DNA from: Rhodococcus sp. 105337
GTDB taxonomy: Bacteria > Actinomycetota > Actinomycetes > Mycobacteriales > Mycobacteriaceae
Direction: 5' to 3'
DNA: 64,000 nucleotides
Assembly (NCBI RefSeq): GCF_012844225.1
Contig: NZ_JABAGQ010000009.1
Span: 62,001 to 126,000, forward strand
Each line of letters starts with the position of its first letter. Positions within the stretch are counted from its first letter, which is position 1. The position numbers and the translations under genes were made by a program. Shown in pieces: positions 1-8,126 of this stretch. The notes below the pieces were generated by a model. The model had not been told where the DNA came from and made no database searches. It saw only the letters and a program-made list of their open reading frames with translations.

Positions 1-173
1 TCGACACCGAAGCCTCGGGAGGGTCGGCACGCGACCCCGGTAACGGCGCACTCACCCTGCTCGTACTCCTGGGTTCCTTGGCTGGTGCCATCGGAGTAGC
101 GATGCGACTCGCTGAAGAATCCGCGGGCAGCGAACCCACGAGGAACGCGCCGCTGTCGCTGCCTCTTGCGTAA
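1..173 (+). CDS. C-terminal fragment of a membrane protein (cut by window edge)
   Basis: Only the last 57 codons are inside the window, read in the frame that starts at base 3 and ends with TAA at 171-173. The fragment is a Gly/Ser/Asp-rich linker followed by one strongly hydrophobic stretch (about residues 17-36 of the fragment, LTLLVLLGSLAGAIGVAMRL) and a short polar tail. This suggests a C-terminal membrane anchor with a short cytoplasmic end. No family can be named from so little. The next gene starts 54 bases downstream on the same strand, so co-transcription is possible. Confidence 0.55.
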   Translation, partial: DTEASGGSARDPGNGALTLLVLLGSLAGAIGVAMRLAEESAGSEPTRNAPLSLPLA

Positions 174-227
174 CGGGCACCTGGGCGGCTTAACTTCGTG
201 GACCGTCGTCCGGGGGAAGGCCACTCG

Positions 228-1343
228 ATGAAGTTCAGCCGGTATGCAGGGGCACTGATCGCTGCGGTGATGATGACGGCGACGGCACCCGTCGCCTATG
301 CCGGGCCCTTCGCTCTCCCGGACCTGGTCGGTCCCTACCCGTCCGATCTCCCCGCGCGCGTCAACTACATCTCCGTGCTGGACGGGTTCACCGAACTTCG
401 CGAGAGTCGTCCCGACGTTGTGCAGCAGAACCTCGGTACCGCCGTGGCGATCAACAATGCGGCGTCGCCCGTAGAGCAGCAGCGCGCGTTGTTCGACAGT
501 CACTACGACCGGCTGCTGTCGTTGTCGGATGGGTTCGGCCACGGCCTGGGCGAAGCGTTCCGCGTCGCGCTCGACGAGGGACGTCTACCGAAGACCGAGA
601 CTTTGCTCGGAGGAGACCTCGCTCGGGCCGGCGGCATCGCCAATTCGACGCTCCTGGAAAAGCAGCACTGGAACAACCCGCGGCCGTTCGAGGCGGCACC
701 CGAGCGGATCCACTACTACTTCGGCGACGGAACCGGCGGCGCTGCCGACCCCTATGCAGAAGTGTTCGGTACCAGTTCGTACCCTTCGGGTCATACGGCG
801 CAGGCGTATTGGAAGGGAATCCTGCTGGCGGACATGCTTCCTGAGCTTGCTCCGCAGATTCTCGCCCGCGCCTCGGAGGTGGGGAACAGCCGCATCGTGT
901 TGGGTGTGCACTACCCGCTCGACGTGATGGGCGCGCGCATCATGGGCCAGGCCGCAGCGGCCGACCGGCTGAACGACCCGGCGTTCGTCCGTCTCGTCGA
1001 CGAAGCGAAGGCCGAACTCCGGTCGGAACTCGAACGGTCTGTGGGTGCACCCCTGGCCGACTACATCGAGTCCGACCTCCGGTATCGCTCACTCGATGCG
1101 GCGCGCGGCGAATACCGGAACCGGTTGACCTACGGGTTCGAGCCGGTCGATCCGGCGATAGTGAACGACATTCCCGCGGACGCCGCGGTGCTGTTGCGGA
1201 GCGTCGCGCCCCATCTCACGGACGAGGAGCGCCTCGGCGTGCTCCGGGACACCGCGCTACCTGCGGGATACCCACTCGATCGCGCCGGCTCCGACGGCGG
1301 GTGGCTACGCATCGATCTCGCTGCCGCGTACGCGACTGTGTAG
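228..1343 (+). CDS. Secreted PAP2-family (class A type) acid phosphatase
   Basis: A 371-residue exported phosphatase of the PAP2/vanadium-haloperoxidase superfamily, expected to hydrolyse phosphomonoesters or lipid phosphates outside the membrane. The N-terminus is a classical Sec signal peptide (MKFSRYAGALIAAV...) with a likely AYA|G cleavage near residue 25. The three-part active-site signature is complete: K-x6-RP near residue 144 (KQHWNNPRP), PSGH near 186, and SR-x5-H-x3-D near 220-231 (SRIVLGVHYPLD). The ATG at 228 is chosen because a GGGGGAAGG ribosome site lies just upstream and it begins the signal peptide; a GTG at 198 would add ten charged residues in front. The biological substrate is not evident. 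Confidence 0.85.
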   Translation: MKFSRYAGALIAAVMMTATAPVAYAGPFALPDLVGPYPSDLPARVNYISVLDGFTELRESRPDVVQQNLGTAVAINNAASPVEQQRALFDSHYDRLLSLSDGFGHGLGEAFRVALDEGRLPKTETLLGGDLARAGGIANSTLLEKQHWNNPRPFEAAPERIHYYFGDGTGGAADPYAEVFGTSSYPSGHTAQAYWKGILLADMLPELAPQILARASEVGNSRIVLGVHYPLDVMGARIMGQAAAADRLNDPAFVRLVDEAKAELRSELERSVGAPLADYIESDLRYRSLDAARGEYRNRLTYGFEPVDPAIVNDIPADAAVLLRSVAPHLTDEERLGVLRDTALPAGYPLDRAGSDGGWLRIDLAAAYATV

Positions 1344-1431
1344 GAGCCTCGCCGCGTACGATTTGGTGGTTCGGACCTCGCGCGCCGGGGTCGAGGCCAG
1401 CACTGCCGTGGGACGGCAGAAGGAGTGCTCC

Positions 1432-2310
1432 ATGAGCGACCCGACACCCCAGTCCGTCACTCCCGAGTGGTTGCACGAGCACCTCGACGACGAAGACCTC
1501 GTCATCGTCGACGCCACGACACACCTGAGCATGCCGCCGGACGGGTCGGTGCACATCGAGCCCGGTCTCGACACGTACGCCGAGGCGCACATCCCGGGGG
1601 CGGTTTACGCCGACCTGTTCACCGACTTTTCCGACCATCAAGCGCCGCAACCGTTTACCGCTGTGTCGTCGGACCGGTTCGCGATCGCGGCGGGTGCGGT
1701 GGGTATCGGGGACGGACGACGGGTGGTGATCTACGACCAGTCGAGCGGAATCTGGGCCGCCCGATTGTGGTGGCAGTTGCGGCTCGAAGGATTCGACGAC
1801 GCGGCAGTCCTCGACGGCGGCCTCCCCGCGTGGCGTGCCGCGGGGTATCCCGTTTCGGAAGAGCAGGTGATTCCGCACGCCGCGACCTTTACGGCGCATC
1901 GTCGTCCGGACTTGCTGACGTCGACGCAGGACGTTCTGGGCGCTCTCGACGACCCCCACACCCTCATCATCAACGCTCTCGACCCGGCGACCTACCGAGG
2001 TGAAAGCCCGTCGTATCCGCGTCGTGGGCACATCCCGGGCAGCATCAACATCCCCTTCGGCGACCTCGTGGACCCGTCCACCGGCCGCCTCAAGCCCGCA
2101 GCCGAACTGAGGGAGATCTTCGAGAAGGCGGGTGCGCTGGACCCGGACGTGCGACCGGTGACGTACTGCGGTGGCGGCATCGCCGCGTCGGGCGTCGCCC
2201 ACGCGCTTGCCGTGGCGGGTCGCACCGACGCCGCGGTCTACGACGGTTCGCTCAACGCCTGGACCGCCGACGAGTCACTTCCGCTCGTCGAGGGACCCGA
2301 CCCTCGTTGA
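1432..2310 (+). CDS. Two-domain rhodanese-type sulfurtransferase
   Basis: A 292-residue tandem rhodanese protein, the size of thiosulfate/3-mercaptopyruvate sulfurtransferases. These move sulfane sulfur from thiosulfate or mercaptopyruvate to cyanide or a thiol through a cysteine persulfide. The N-terminal inactive domain shows the usual HIPGAVYADL motif; the second domain has RRGHIPGSINIPF and the active-site loop YCGGGIAAS near residues 246-254. The loop CGGGIAA differs from the CGSGVTA typical of mercaptopyruvate enzymes, so substrate preference is uncertain. The ATG at 1432 has an AGAAGGAG ribosome site; an upstream in-frame GTG at 1363 is less likely. Its 3' end overlaps the convergent TetR gene by 73 bases. 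Confidence 0.85.
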   Translation: MSDPTPQSVTPEWLHEHLDDEDLVIVDATTHLSMPPDGSVHIEPGLDTYAEAHIPGAVYADLFTDFSDHQAPQPFTAVSSDRFAIAAGAVGIGDGRRVVIYDQSSGIWAARLWWQLRLEGFDDAAVLDGGLPAWRAAGYPVSEEQVIPHAATFTAHRRPDLLTSTQDVLGALDDPHTLIINALDPATYRGESPSYPRRGHIPGSINIPFGDLVDPSTGRLKPAAELREIFEKAGALDPDVRPVTYCGGGIAASGVAHALAVAGRTDAAVYDGSLNAWTADESLPLVEGPDPR

Positions 2311-2918
2311 CCCGCTGAGTTATTCGTCTCCTGCGCCGACGGAGCATCGAGGACGGCGAGGATCGTCGTGGTGATGCGTTCGGATGCGTCGTGGGGGTCG
2401 AGGCGTGCTATCGAGATCTCGGTGGCGGCGCCGTGCAGGATCTGGTGGATCACGGTGACGAGCCACGACGTCGGCATATCAGTTCGGAACACGCCTTCGC
2501 TTCGTCCGCGTTCGATGAGCGCCTCGACGCGCGCAGCCGGGTCGGTGTGCAGTTCCTGCATTCTCCCGGGCGGTAACTCGTCTTCGGCGGCGGCGATGAT
2601 CGAAGCGGCCTGACTGGTCAGGAGCCAACTGCTTTCGATCAGGCGGCTCAGCGCATCGCGCGGGTTGCCGGATAGATCGACGGCACCGAGGGCACGTTCG
2701 CCCTGTTCGAGGACACGCACGACCACAGCTTCGAGTAATTCCGCGCGTGACGCGAAGTGGCCGTACAGGGTGACGCGGCCGAGACCTGCTCTTTTGGCGA
2801 TATCGGCCATCGACGCGGTGGGCCGTTCGGTGAGGCAGGCGATGGCGGCGTCGAGGATGCGCTCCACGTTGCGGACGGCGTCGGCTCGTTTCGTCGCGCG
2901 AGGTGTCGGTGCTGTCAT
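2238..2918 (-). CDS. TetR/AcrR family transcriptional regulator
   Basis: A 226-residue TetR-type repressor. Residues about 10-60 form the HTH domain (RILDAAIACLTERPTASMADIAKRAGLGRVTLYGHF read in parts), with the typical LYGHF close of the recognition helix region. The C-terminal ligand domain is unspecific. Two adjacent ATGs (2918 and 2921) follow a GGAAGAGG ribosome site; 2918 has the better spacing. The last ~20 residues are low-complexity Ser/Gly and are antisense to the end of the sulfurtransferase gene. It is divergent from the membrane-protein gene at 3035, and a 23-bp inverted repeat lies between them, so it probably represses that gene and itself. Confidence 0.88.
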   Translation of the reverse strand: MTAPTPRATKRADAVRNVERILDAAIACLTERPTASMADIAKRAGLGRVTLYGHFASRAELLEAVVVRVLEQGERALGAVDLSGNPRDALSRLIESSWLLTSQAASIIAAAEDELPPGRMQELHTDPAARVEALIERGRSEGVFRTDMPTSWLVTVIHQILHGAATEISIARLDPHDASERITTTILAVLDAPSAQETNNSAGQRGSGPSTSGSDSSAVQALSEPS

Positions 2919-2967
2919 CATTCCTCTTCCCATACACGGCTGTACGAGTTACGGTAGCAGGGTCCTA

Positions 2968-2990
2968 AAGTAGACAGCACTGTTCGACTT
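2968..2990. promoter_or_regulatory. Candidate TetR operator
   Basis: Imperfect 23-bp inverted repeat in the divergent promoter region. The core ACAG-CA-CTGT is a perfect palindrome and the outer arms AAGTAG / CGACTT nearly match. Size, shape and position fit a TetR-dimer site controlling both the regulator and the membrane-protein gene at 3035. Assignment is by position only. Confidence 0.55.
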
Positions 2991-3034
2991 ATGTGAGGCC
3001 CAGGGGGAAGGCGCCTCGACGATCGGAGTTCGCG

Positions 3035-3685
3035 ATGCTCGACAGGACGGAACCCACACAACAGCTGCCCACGGCAGCTTCGTCGGACAATGCTCCCGAG
3101 GCAGGACGGATTGCGCGCTGGTTCGACAGACTGCCGGGACCTGTGCGGTGGACTCTGCGCCGTTGGCCCGCCCTGCTCGCCCTCGCCCTGGTCGGACCCG
3201 ACGTGGTGGCGGCAGCGCTCGGAGAGAAGGGCGGTTCGGCCCAGTTCCTGGGCGAGGCGCTGCCGATGCTCGCGCTGATCTATCTGATCATGGCCAAGAT
3301 CGGCAACCGGAAGATCACGTGGCCGGTCGTGGTGCTGGTGGCGGGGACGGTCGCGGTCACCGAGGTGACCGGGATTATGGCGCCGTCCACCCTTCTCGTC
3401 GGTGCCTCCCTCGTCCTGCTGGTGTGGGTGATGTCCACAGGGGAAATCGATTCGACGCCGAACATGCGCCTTCAAGCGGTCGGAATCGTGTTTTTCTGCG
3501 GTGTGGCGCTCGCCGGTCTCGCCGTCGATCCGACCATCGGGGTGTACGTGATCGCGGCCGGCTGGTTCCTGCATGGGATGTGGGACTTCGTGCATATCTG
3601 GCGGGACCGGGTGGTCTCGAAGACCTTCGCCGAATGGTGCGGAGTGCTCGACGTCCTGATCGCCGCCCAGCTGGTTCTGATGTGA
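3035..3685 (+). CDS. Integral membrane protein of unknown function
   Basis: A 216-residue protein with a polar ~45-residue N-terminus and then about six hydrophobic segments, e.g. LLALALVGPDVVAAAL, LPMLALIYLIMAKIG, WPVVVLVAGTVAVTEV, LLVGASLVLLVWVMS, GIVFFCGVALAGLAV and VYVIAAGWFLHGMWDF. The ATG at 3035 follows a CGGAG ribosome site. No catalytic motif or transport signature is recognised. It is divergent from the TetR gene and is probably its target, a common arrangement for efflux or envelope-stress genes, but no function can be stated. A 20-bp perfect inverted repeat begins 6 bases after its stop codon. Confidence 0.7.
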   Translation: MLDRTEPTQQLPTAASSDNAPEAGRIARWFDRLPGPVRWTLRRWPALLALALVGPDVVAAALGEKGGSAQFLGEALPMLALIYLIMAKIGNRKITWPVVVLVAGTVAVTEVTGIMAPSTLLVGASLVLLVWVMSTGEIDSTPNMRLQAVGIVFFCGVALAGLAVDPTIGVYVIAAGWFLHGMWDFVHIWRDRVVSKTFAEWCGVLDVLIAAQLVLM

Positions 3686-3691
3686 CGCAAT

Positions 3692-3734
3692 TTGGGTGCG
3701 ATAGTGCCCGCCTAGCGGGCACTATCGCACCCAA
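3692..3734. repeat. Perfect 20-bp inverted repeat with 3-nt loop
   Basis: Arms 3692-3711 and 3715-3734 are exactly complementary around a CTA loop, and pairing continues imperfectly outside the arms. It lies 6 bases after one stop codon and 31 bases before the next ATG. It could be an intrinsic terminator, but no T-run follows. A regulator site or a copy of a dispersed intergenic palindrome are alternatives. Confidence 0.75.
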
Positions 3735-3765
3735 GTTCGTCGCAGGTAACCACTATGGTGGCGCC

Positions 3766-4974
3766 ATGACGCTGCGACAGATCGACGCAACCGAACGCAG
3801 GGCTCGCCTGGCCGCACGACACTGCCTCGCTCCGGAATTTCACGCGAAGGATGCCGTCGAGGCCGCGACCGGCATGGTCTGCCTGCACGGCACCGACCCG
3901 GCGACCGTCTATCTGTCGGCCTGGGCGCGCGTCGACGATTTCCAGGTCTCCGACCTCGACCGCGCGCTCTACGTCGACCGTTCGCTGGTCAAGCATCTCG
4001 CGATGCGGCGGACGGTCTTCGTCTTCCCACGGCATGTTCTGCCACTTGCTCAAGCCGGCGCGAGCAACCGGGTCGCAGCGGTGCAGCGACGCAGCGTGGC
4101 CAAGGATGTCGAGGCCGCCGGTCTGCACGTCGACGGCGAGCAGTGGCTGACCGAGGCGTGCGCGCACGTCCTCGACGCGCTGTCCGGTGGCAGGGAAGCG
4201 ACCTCCACCGAACTGCGGAAGGAGATTCCCCATATCGACAGTGCGATCGACTACGGCACCGGGAAGTCGTGGGCCGGGAAGGTCGCCTTTGCTCCCCGCG
4301 TGCTGACGGTGTTGTCGGCATCGGGAAAAGTGGTGCGCGCCTCCAACAATGGAGCGTGGCGAATTTCGCGGCCGAGTTGGGCCACCACGGAGTCGTGGCT
4401 CGGCGCGGAGATACAGCCGTGCACCGAGGACGACGGCGTGCGCGGCCTGGTGAAGTTGTGGCTGCGGCGTTTCGGTCCCGGCACCGAAGCCGACATCAAG
4501 TGGTGGCTCGGCTCGACGTTGAAGGCGGTGCGCGCGGCGCTCGCCGAATTACACGCGGTGGAAGTGGATCTCGGCGGACGAACCGGTTACCTGATGCCCG
4601 ACGATGTGGACGAGGCCCCACCCGTCGAACCGTGGGGCGCGTTGCTGCCGGCGCTGGACCCGACGACGATGGGCTGGTTCGAGCGCGACTGGTATCTCGG
4701 TTCGTACCGGCAGGCGCTGTTCGACTCCAACGGGAACGCCGGACCCACCGCGTGGTGGGACGGGCGGATCGTCGGAACCTGGTGGCAGGACGACGACGGT
4801 GCCGTCACCCTCCACCTGCTCGAGGACATCGGCGTAGAGGGTTCGGCGTTTCTGGAACAGGAAGCCGCCCGCCTCGACGACTGGCTCGGGGGTGTGCGCG
4901 TGATGCCGAGGTTCCCGTCGCCCCTGGCCAAGGAACTGTCGCAGGGCGCGGACCCCGGTCGCCGAACGCGTTAG
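3766..4974 (+). CDS. Winged-helix DNA-binding protein, AlkZ-like (HTH_42 superfamily)
   Basis: A 402-residue protein of the HTH_42/winged-helix family that includes the DNA glycosylase AlkZ, which unhooks interstrand crosslinks, and YcaQ. The family's tandem winged helices and the LxALDPTTMGW...YLGSYRQALFD C-terminal part are present. In AlkZ the catalytic Gln-x-Gln sits in the first conserved block; here the matching block reads CLHGTDPATVYLSAWAR, with His-Gly-Thr at that place, so glycosylase activity cannot be assumed. The ATG at 3766 is preceded by GGTGGCGCC. The stop codon overlaps the stop of the convergent methyltransferase gene. The role is inferred as DNA binding or repair. Confidence 0.7.
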   Translation: MTLRQIDATERRARLAARHCLAPEFHAKDAVEAATGMVCLHGTDPATVYLSAWARVDDFQVSDLDRALYVDRSLVKHLAMRRTVFVFPRHVLPLAQAGASNRVAAVQRRSVAKDVEAAGLHVDGEQWLTEACAHVLDALSGGREATSTELRKEIPHIDSAIDYGTGKSWAGKVAFAPRVLTVLSASGKVVRASNNGAWRISRPSWATTESWLGAEIQPCTEDDGVRGLVKLWLRRFGPGTEADIKWWLGSTLKAVRAALAELHAVEVDLGGRTGYLMPDDVDEAPPVEPWGALLPALDPTTMGWFERDWYLGSYRQALFDSNGNAGPTAWWDGRIVGTWWQDDDGAVTLHLLEDIGVEGSAFLEQEAARLDDWLGGVRVMPRFPSPLAKELSQGADPGRRTR

Positions 4975-6098
4975 GGACGGTCCCGCACGGCGAGCCGCCA
5001 CAGCGACGTCACTTCCCGCTTGCGCGCGGCGTAGAGCGCATCCGACCGGTCCTCGATCTTGCCGTGCCGCGGCGCCACATCTCGGCGTTCGAGCACGACG
5101 AGACCGGCATCGCCGATCAGAGCGAGTAGTTCCTCGCGGGTCCGCAAGCCGAGATGTTCGGCGATGTCGGACAGGATGAGCCAGCCTTCTCCCGAGGGTT
5201 CGAGGTGCTCGGGCAGTCCGCGAAGGAAGCCCCGGAGCATCGCACTGTCCGGGTCGTAGATCGCGTACTCGATCGGCGATGTCGGCCGGGCGGGAATCCA
5301 CGGCGGATTGCACACGACCAGCGGTGCCCGGCCCTCCGGGAAGAGGTCCGTCTGCACGACCTCGACCCGGTCGCTGTAGCCGAGCCGGTCGAGGTTCGCC
5401 CGCGCGCAGGCGAGGGCTTTCGCGTCGATCTCTGTCGCGACGACCTTCTCGACGCCGCGGTGGGCGAGGACGGCGGCCAGCACGCCGGTGCCGGTGCCGA
5501 TGTCGAACGCCTTGGTGAGCGAGGGCAGCGGGGTGTCGGCGACGAGGTCGACGTACTCGCCGCGAATCGGTGAGAACACGCCGTATCCGGGGTGGATGCG
5601 CGCGCCGAGGGCGGGGATCTCGACGCCCTTCTTCTGCCATTCGTAGGCGCCGATCGCGCCCAGCAGATCCCGCAAGGTGGTGACGGTGGGCTGATCGATC
5701 GGCCCGTACGCCTCGTGGACGGCCTGCCGCACGTCGGGGGCGCGTCGAAGCGGGATCGTCTGGTCCGCGTCGAACGGCACCAGCAGCATCCCGAGGATGC
5801 TCGCTCGCCGGGATTGCGTCTGCCGGTGCAGGTGGAACGCGGTGGCGGGGTCCGTCGACGTCTTGCGGGGCTTGCGCGTGGCCCGGGCGGCGACGGCGGT
5901 GCCGAGTTGGCGGGCGTTGTGGAAGTCGCCGCGCCACAACAGCGCCGTTCCCTCGCACGCCAGGCGGTATGCCTCGTCGGCGGTCATCGAGTCGTCGGCC
6001 ACCCGGACCTTTTTCGGGGGCGTCGCTCCGCTGGTGGACCGCCACACCGCCGACTGCTCGGTGCCGTCCTCGGTCCAGCGGACGAACTCGGTTTCCAT
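4971..6098 (-). CDS. Class I SAM-dependent methyltransferase (PrmC/HemK-like fold)
   Basis: A 375-residue protein whose C-terminal half is a Rossmann methyltransferase: SAM motif I FDIGTGTGVLAAVLA near residues 199-213, acidic loop ATEIDAKAL, and the motif IV VVCNPPWIP. An NPPW/NPPY motif is typical of enzymes that methylate amino nitrogens in proteins, DNA or rRNA. The N-terminal ~170 residues are a helical substrate-binding region. The ATG at 6098 begins METEFVRW. The gene is divergent from the AraC regulator 79 bases away and converges with the AlkZ-like gene. The target is unknown. Confidence 0.78.
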   Translation of the reverse strand: METEFVRWTEDGTEQSAVWRSTSGATPPKKVRVADDSMTADEAYRLACEGTALLWRGDFHNARQLGTAVAARATRKPRKTSTDPATAFHLHRQTQSRRASILGMLLVPFDADQTIPLRRAPDVRQAVHEAYGPIDQPTVTTLRDLLGAIGAYEWQKKGVEIPALGARIHPGYGVFSPIRGEYVDLVADTPLPSLTKAFDIGTGTGVLAAVLAHRGVEKVVATEIDAKALACARANLDRLGYSDRVEVVQTDLFPEGRAPLVVCNPPWIPARPTSPIEYAIYDPDSAMLRGFLRGLPEHLEPSGEGWLILSDIAEHLGLRTREELLALIGDAGLVVLERRDVAPRHGKIEDRSDALYAARKREVTSLWRLAVRDRP

Positions 6099-6177
6099 CG
6101 CACAACCATATGCACTGCCGTGATGTGCCCGACGACCGCACGGGCAGATGGTGACGCTGCGGACATAATGGGTGCCC

Positions 6178-6948
6178 ATGGAGACCAGGACGCTGCCGGT
6201 GTACGAGGCCGGAGCGATCGACGTGCCGTTCGTCATCGCCGGCATGGACGAACTCGTCTCCCGCGACACGCGGTTCGAACCGCACTCACACCCCACCCAC
6301 GAACTGCTGTGGAACGAACGCGGCGCGTCGAGTGTCACGGTGGGGGCACGGACCTGGACGGTGACACCGACGATCGGGTTGTGGATACCCGCCGGGCTGC
6401 TGCACTCCGGCATCACGCCGGCGGGCACGTGGTATCGCACGGCGCACTTCGGCATCGGCGCGACGCCCGCACTCTCCGAGCGCCCGGTGTCCGTCGAGAT
6501 GACGCCGCTGCTCCGGTTACTGCTCGACCGTTTGACGCACGAGTCGCTCGGAAGTGAGTCGCGAGCGCTGACCGAGAAGATGGTGATCGACGTGCTCGCG
6601 CCGTCGGACCAGGAACTGCTGGTGCAGATGCCGACATCCCCGCTGTTGCGGCCGATCGTCGAGGCGGTCGATGCCGACCCCGGCGACCCGCGCACGCTCG
6701 CGGACTGGGCAACGGCGCTGGGGGTGAGTGCCCGGACCATCACTCGCGTGTTCCGGTCGGAGACGGGAATGAGTTTCGGACGGTGGACCGCAGCGGTTCG
6801 GGCACAGCGCGCCGCGATCCTTCTCGGCGCCGGTCTCGAACTCGGCGAGGTGGCCCAGATCATGGGTTATCGGTCGGTGAGCGCGTTCGGCGCGGCGTTC
6901 CGCCGAATCATGGGAAGCACACCGGGCACGTTCCGATTGACGGGGTAG
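6178..6948 (+). CDS. AraC family regulator of the adjacent siderophore uptake operon (inferred)
   Basis: A 256-residue AraC-type regulator: an N-terminal cupin-like sensor with HSHPTHELLW, and a C-terminal double HTH with ADWATALGVSARTITRVFR and the second-helix consensus GEVAQIMGYRSVSAFGAAFRR. The ATG at 6178 is preferred over an in-frame GTG two codons upstream. It sits immediately before a four-gene siderophore importer, as many AraC regulators of siderophore genes do. A 13-bp direct repeat with 21-bp spacing and an IdeR box follow its stop codon, suggesting joint control of the operon by this regulator and by iron. The ligand is unknown. Confidence 0.85.
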   Translation: METRTLPVYEAGAIDVPFVIAGMDELVSRDTRFEPHSHPTHELLWNERGASSVTVGARTWTVTPTIGLWIPAGLLHSGITPAGTWYRTAHFGIGATPALSERPVSVEMTPLLRLLLDRLTHESLGSESRALTEKMVIDVLAPSDQELLVQMPTSPLLRPIVEAVDADPGDPRTLADWATALGVSARTITRVFRSETGMSFGRWTAAVRAQRAAILLGAGLELGEVAQIMGYRSVSAFGAAFRRIMGSTPGTFRLTG

Positions 6949-6949
6949 C

Positions 6950-6983
6950 TGTCCCGAACGCGACATCGGATGTCCCGAACGCG
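6950..6983 (+). promoter_or_regulatory. 21-bp-spaced direct repeat, candidate AraC-type binding sites
   Basis: TGTCCCGAACGCG occurs at 6950-6962 and again at 6971-6983, an exact 13-bp direct repeat with a 21-bp period (two helical turns). This geometry is typical of AraC-protein half sites. It lies between the AraC gene and the operon it probably controls, upstream of the iron box. Confidence 0.55.
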
Positions 6984-7015
6984 CGATTGCGCCCGGACCG
7001 GACAAACATTACGGT

Positions 7016-7034
7016 TTAGGCAAACCTCACCTAA
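7016..7034 (+). promoter_or_regulatory. IdeR/DtxR iron box
   Basis: TTAGGCAAACCTCACCTAA matches the 19-bp IdeR/DtxR consensus (TTAGGTTAGSCTAACCTAA) at about 15 of 19 positions, with intact outer TTAGG and CCTAA arms. It is 54 bases upstream of the siderophore-binding lipoprotein start. Iron-loaded IdeR would be expected to repress the operon here. Confidence 0.8.
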
Positions 7035-7088
7035 TTCCCGCGGTTGTGGGAGTGTGGTCACCCCTTGCACGAGAGCGAGTAATACCCC

Positions 7089-8126
7089 ATGCGTTCCAAG
7101 CGCTTCCTGACAGTGGCCGCGGCGGCAGTCGCGGTCACACTGGGCATGACGGCCTGTGGTTCCGACTCGTCGGAGTCCGCGGACACCGCGGCCTCCGAGA
7201 CCGGACCCGGCGCATTCCCGGTCACGATCGAGCATGCCTTCGGCACCACCACGATCGACGAGAAGCCCACCCGCGTCGCGACCGTGAACTGGGCCAACCA
7301 CGAGGTGCCGCTTGCCCTCGGCATCGTCCCCGTCGGTATGGCCGCAGCGAACTTCGGCGACGACGACAACAACGGCATGCTGCCGTGGGTCGAGGAGAAG
7401 CTCGAGGAACTCGGCGGCGAGACCCCGGTGCTCTTCGACGAGACCGACGGCATCGACTTCGAAGCCGTGTCGGACACCGATCCGGACGTAATCCTCGCGG
7501 CCTACTCGGGATTGACGCAGGAGACCTACGACACGCTGAGCGCCATCGCGCCGGTGGTCGCATTCCCCGAGGCGCCGTGGGCGACGTCGTGGCGCGACAC
7601 CATCCTCTACAACAGCATGGGCCTCGGCATGGAAGACGAGGGCAAGGCCCTCATCGCCGACTTCGAACAGCAGATCGCCGACGAGGTGGCCTCGCACCCG
7701 GGTCTCGCGGGCAAGTCCACGATGTTCCTCACGCACGTCGACACCGCCGACCTGAGCCAGGTCAGCTTCTACACCGCCAAGGACACCCGTTCCGCATTCT
7801 TCGAGGACCTGGGTCTGTCCACTCCGAAGAGCGTCGCCGAGGCGTCGACCGGTGAGGAGTACTCGCAGAAGGTCAGTGCCGAGCGCGTCGACGTCTTCGA
7901 CGATGTCGAGATCATCGTCACCTACGGCGACCAGGCATTGGTGGACGCGCTGAAGGCCGACCCGCTGCTCTCTCAGATGCCGGCTGTTGCCAACAACTCG
8001 ATCGTGTTCCTCGACGGCTCCGGCCCGCTGGGCACGGCCGCGAACCCGACTCCGCTCGCTATCTCGTGGGTGCTCGGCGACTACGTCGACCTGCTCGCGA
8101 AGGCTGCCACCGGCTCACCGGAGTGA
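7089..8126 (+). CDS. Siderophore-binding lipoprotein (FecB/FepB type)
   Basis: A 345-residue ABC substrate-binding protein for ferric siderophores. The signal peptide ends in the lipobox MTAC with Cys23 as lipid anchor, followed by a Ser/Ala/Glu linker. The mature part has the class III features: PTRVATVNWANHEVPLALGI at the start, a PDVILAAYSGLTQETYDTLS segment, and a long connecting helix. Its stop overlaps the GTG start of the first permease, so the four genes form one translationally coupled operon behind the IdeR box. The actual siderophore cannot be read from sequence. Confidence 0.9.
   Translation: MRSKRFLTVAAAAVAVTLGMTACGSDSSESADTAASETGPGAFPVTIEHAFGTTTIDEKPTRVATVNWANHEVPLALGIVPVGMAAANFGDDDNNGMLPWVEEKLEELGGETPVLFDETDGIDFEAVSDTDPDVILAAYSGLTQETYDTLSAIAPVVAFPEAPWATSWRDTILYNSMGLGMEDEGKALIADFEQQIADEVASHPGLAGKSTMFLTHVDTADLSQVSFYTAKDTRSAFFEDLGLSTPKSVAEASTGEEYSQKVSAERVDVFDDVEIIVTYGDQALVDALKADPLLSQMPAVANNSIVFLDGSGPLGTAANPTPLAISWVLGDYVDLLAKAATGSPE

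Noticed and set aside
4971-4974. Four-base convergent stop overlaps (also at 14321-14324) as a special feature
   Set aside because: TTAG/CTAA shared stops are common in compact genomes and need no special cause.
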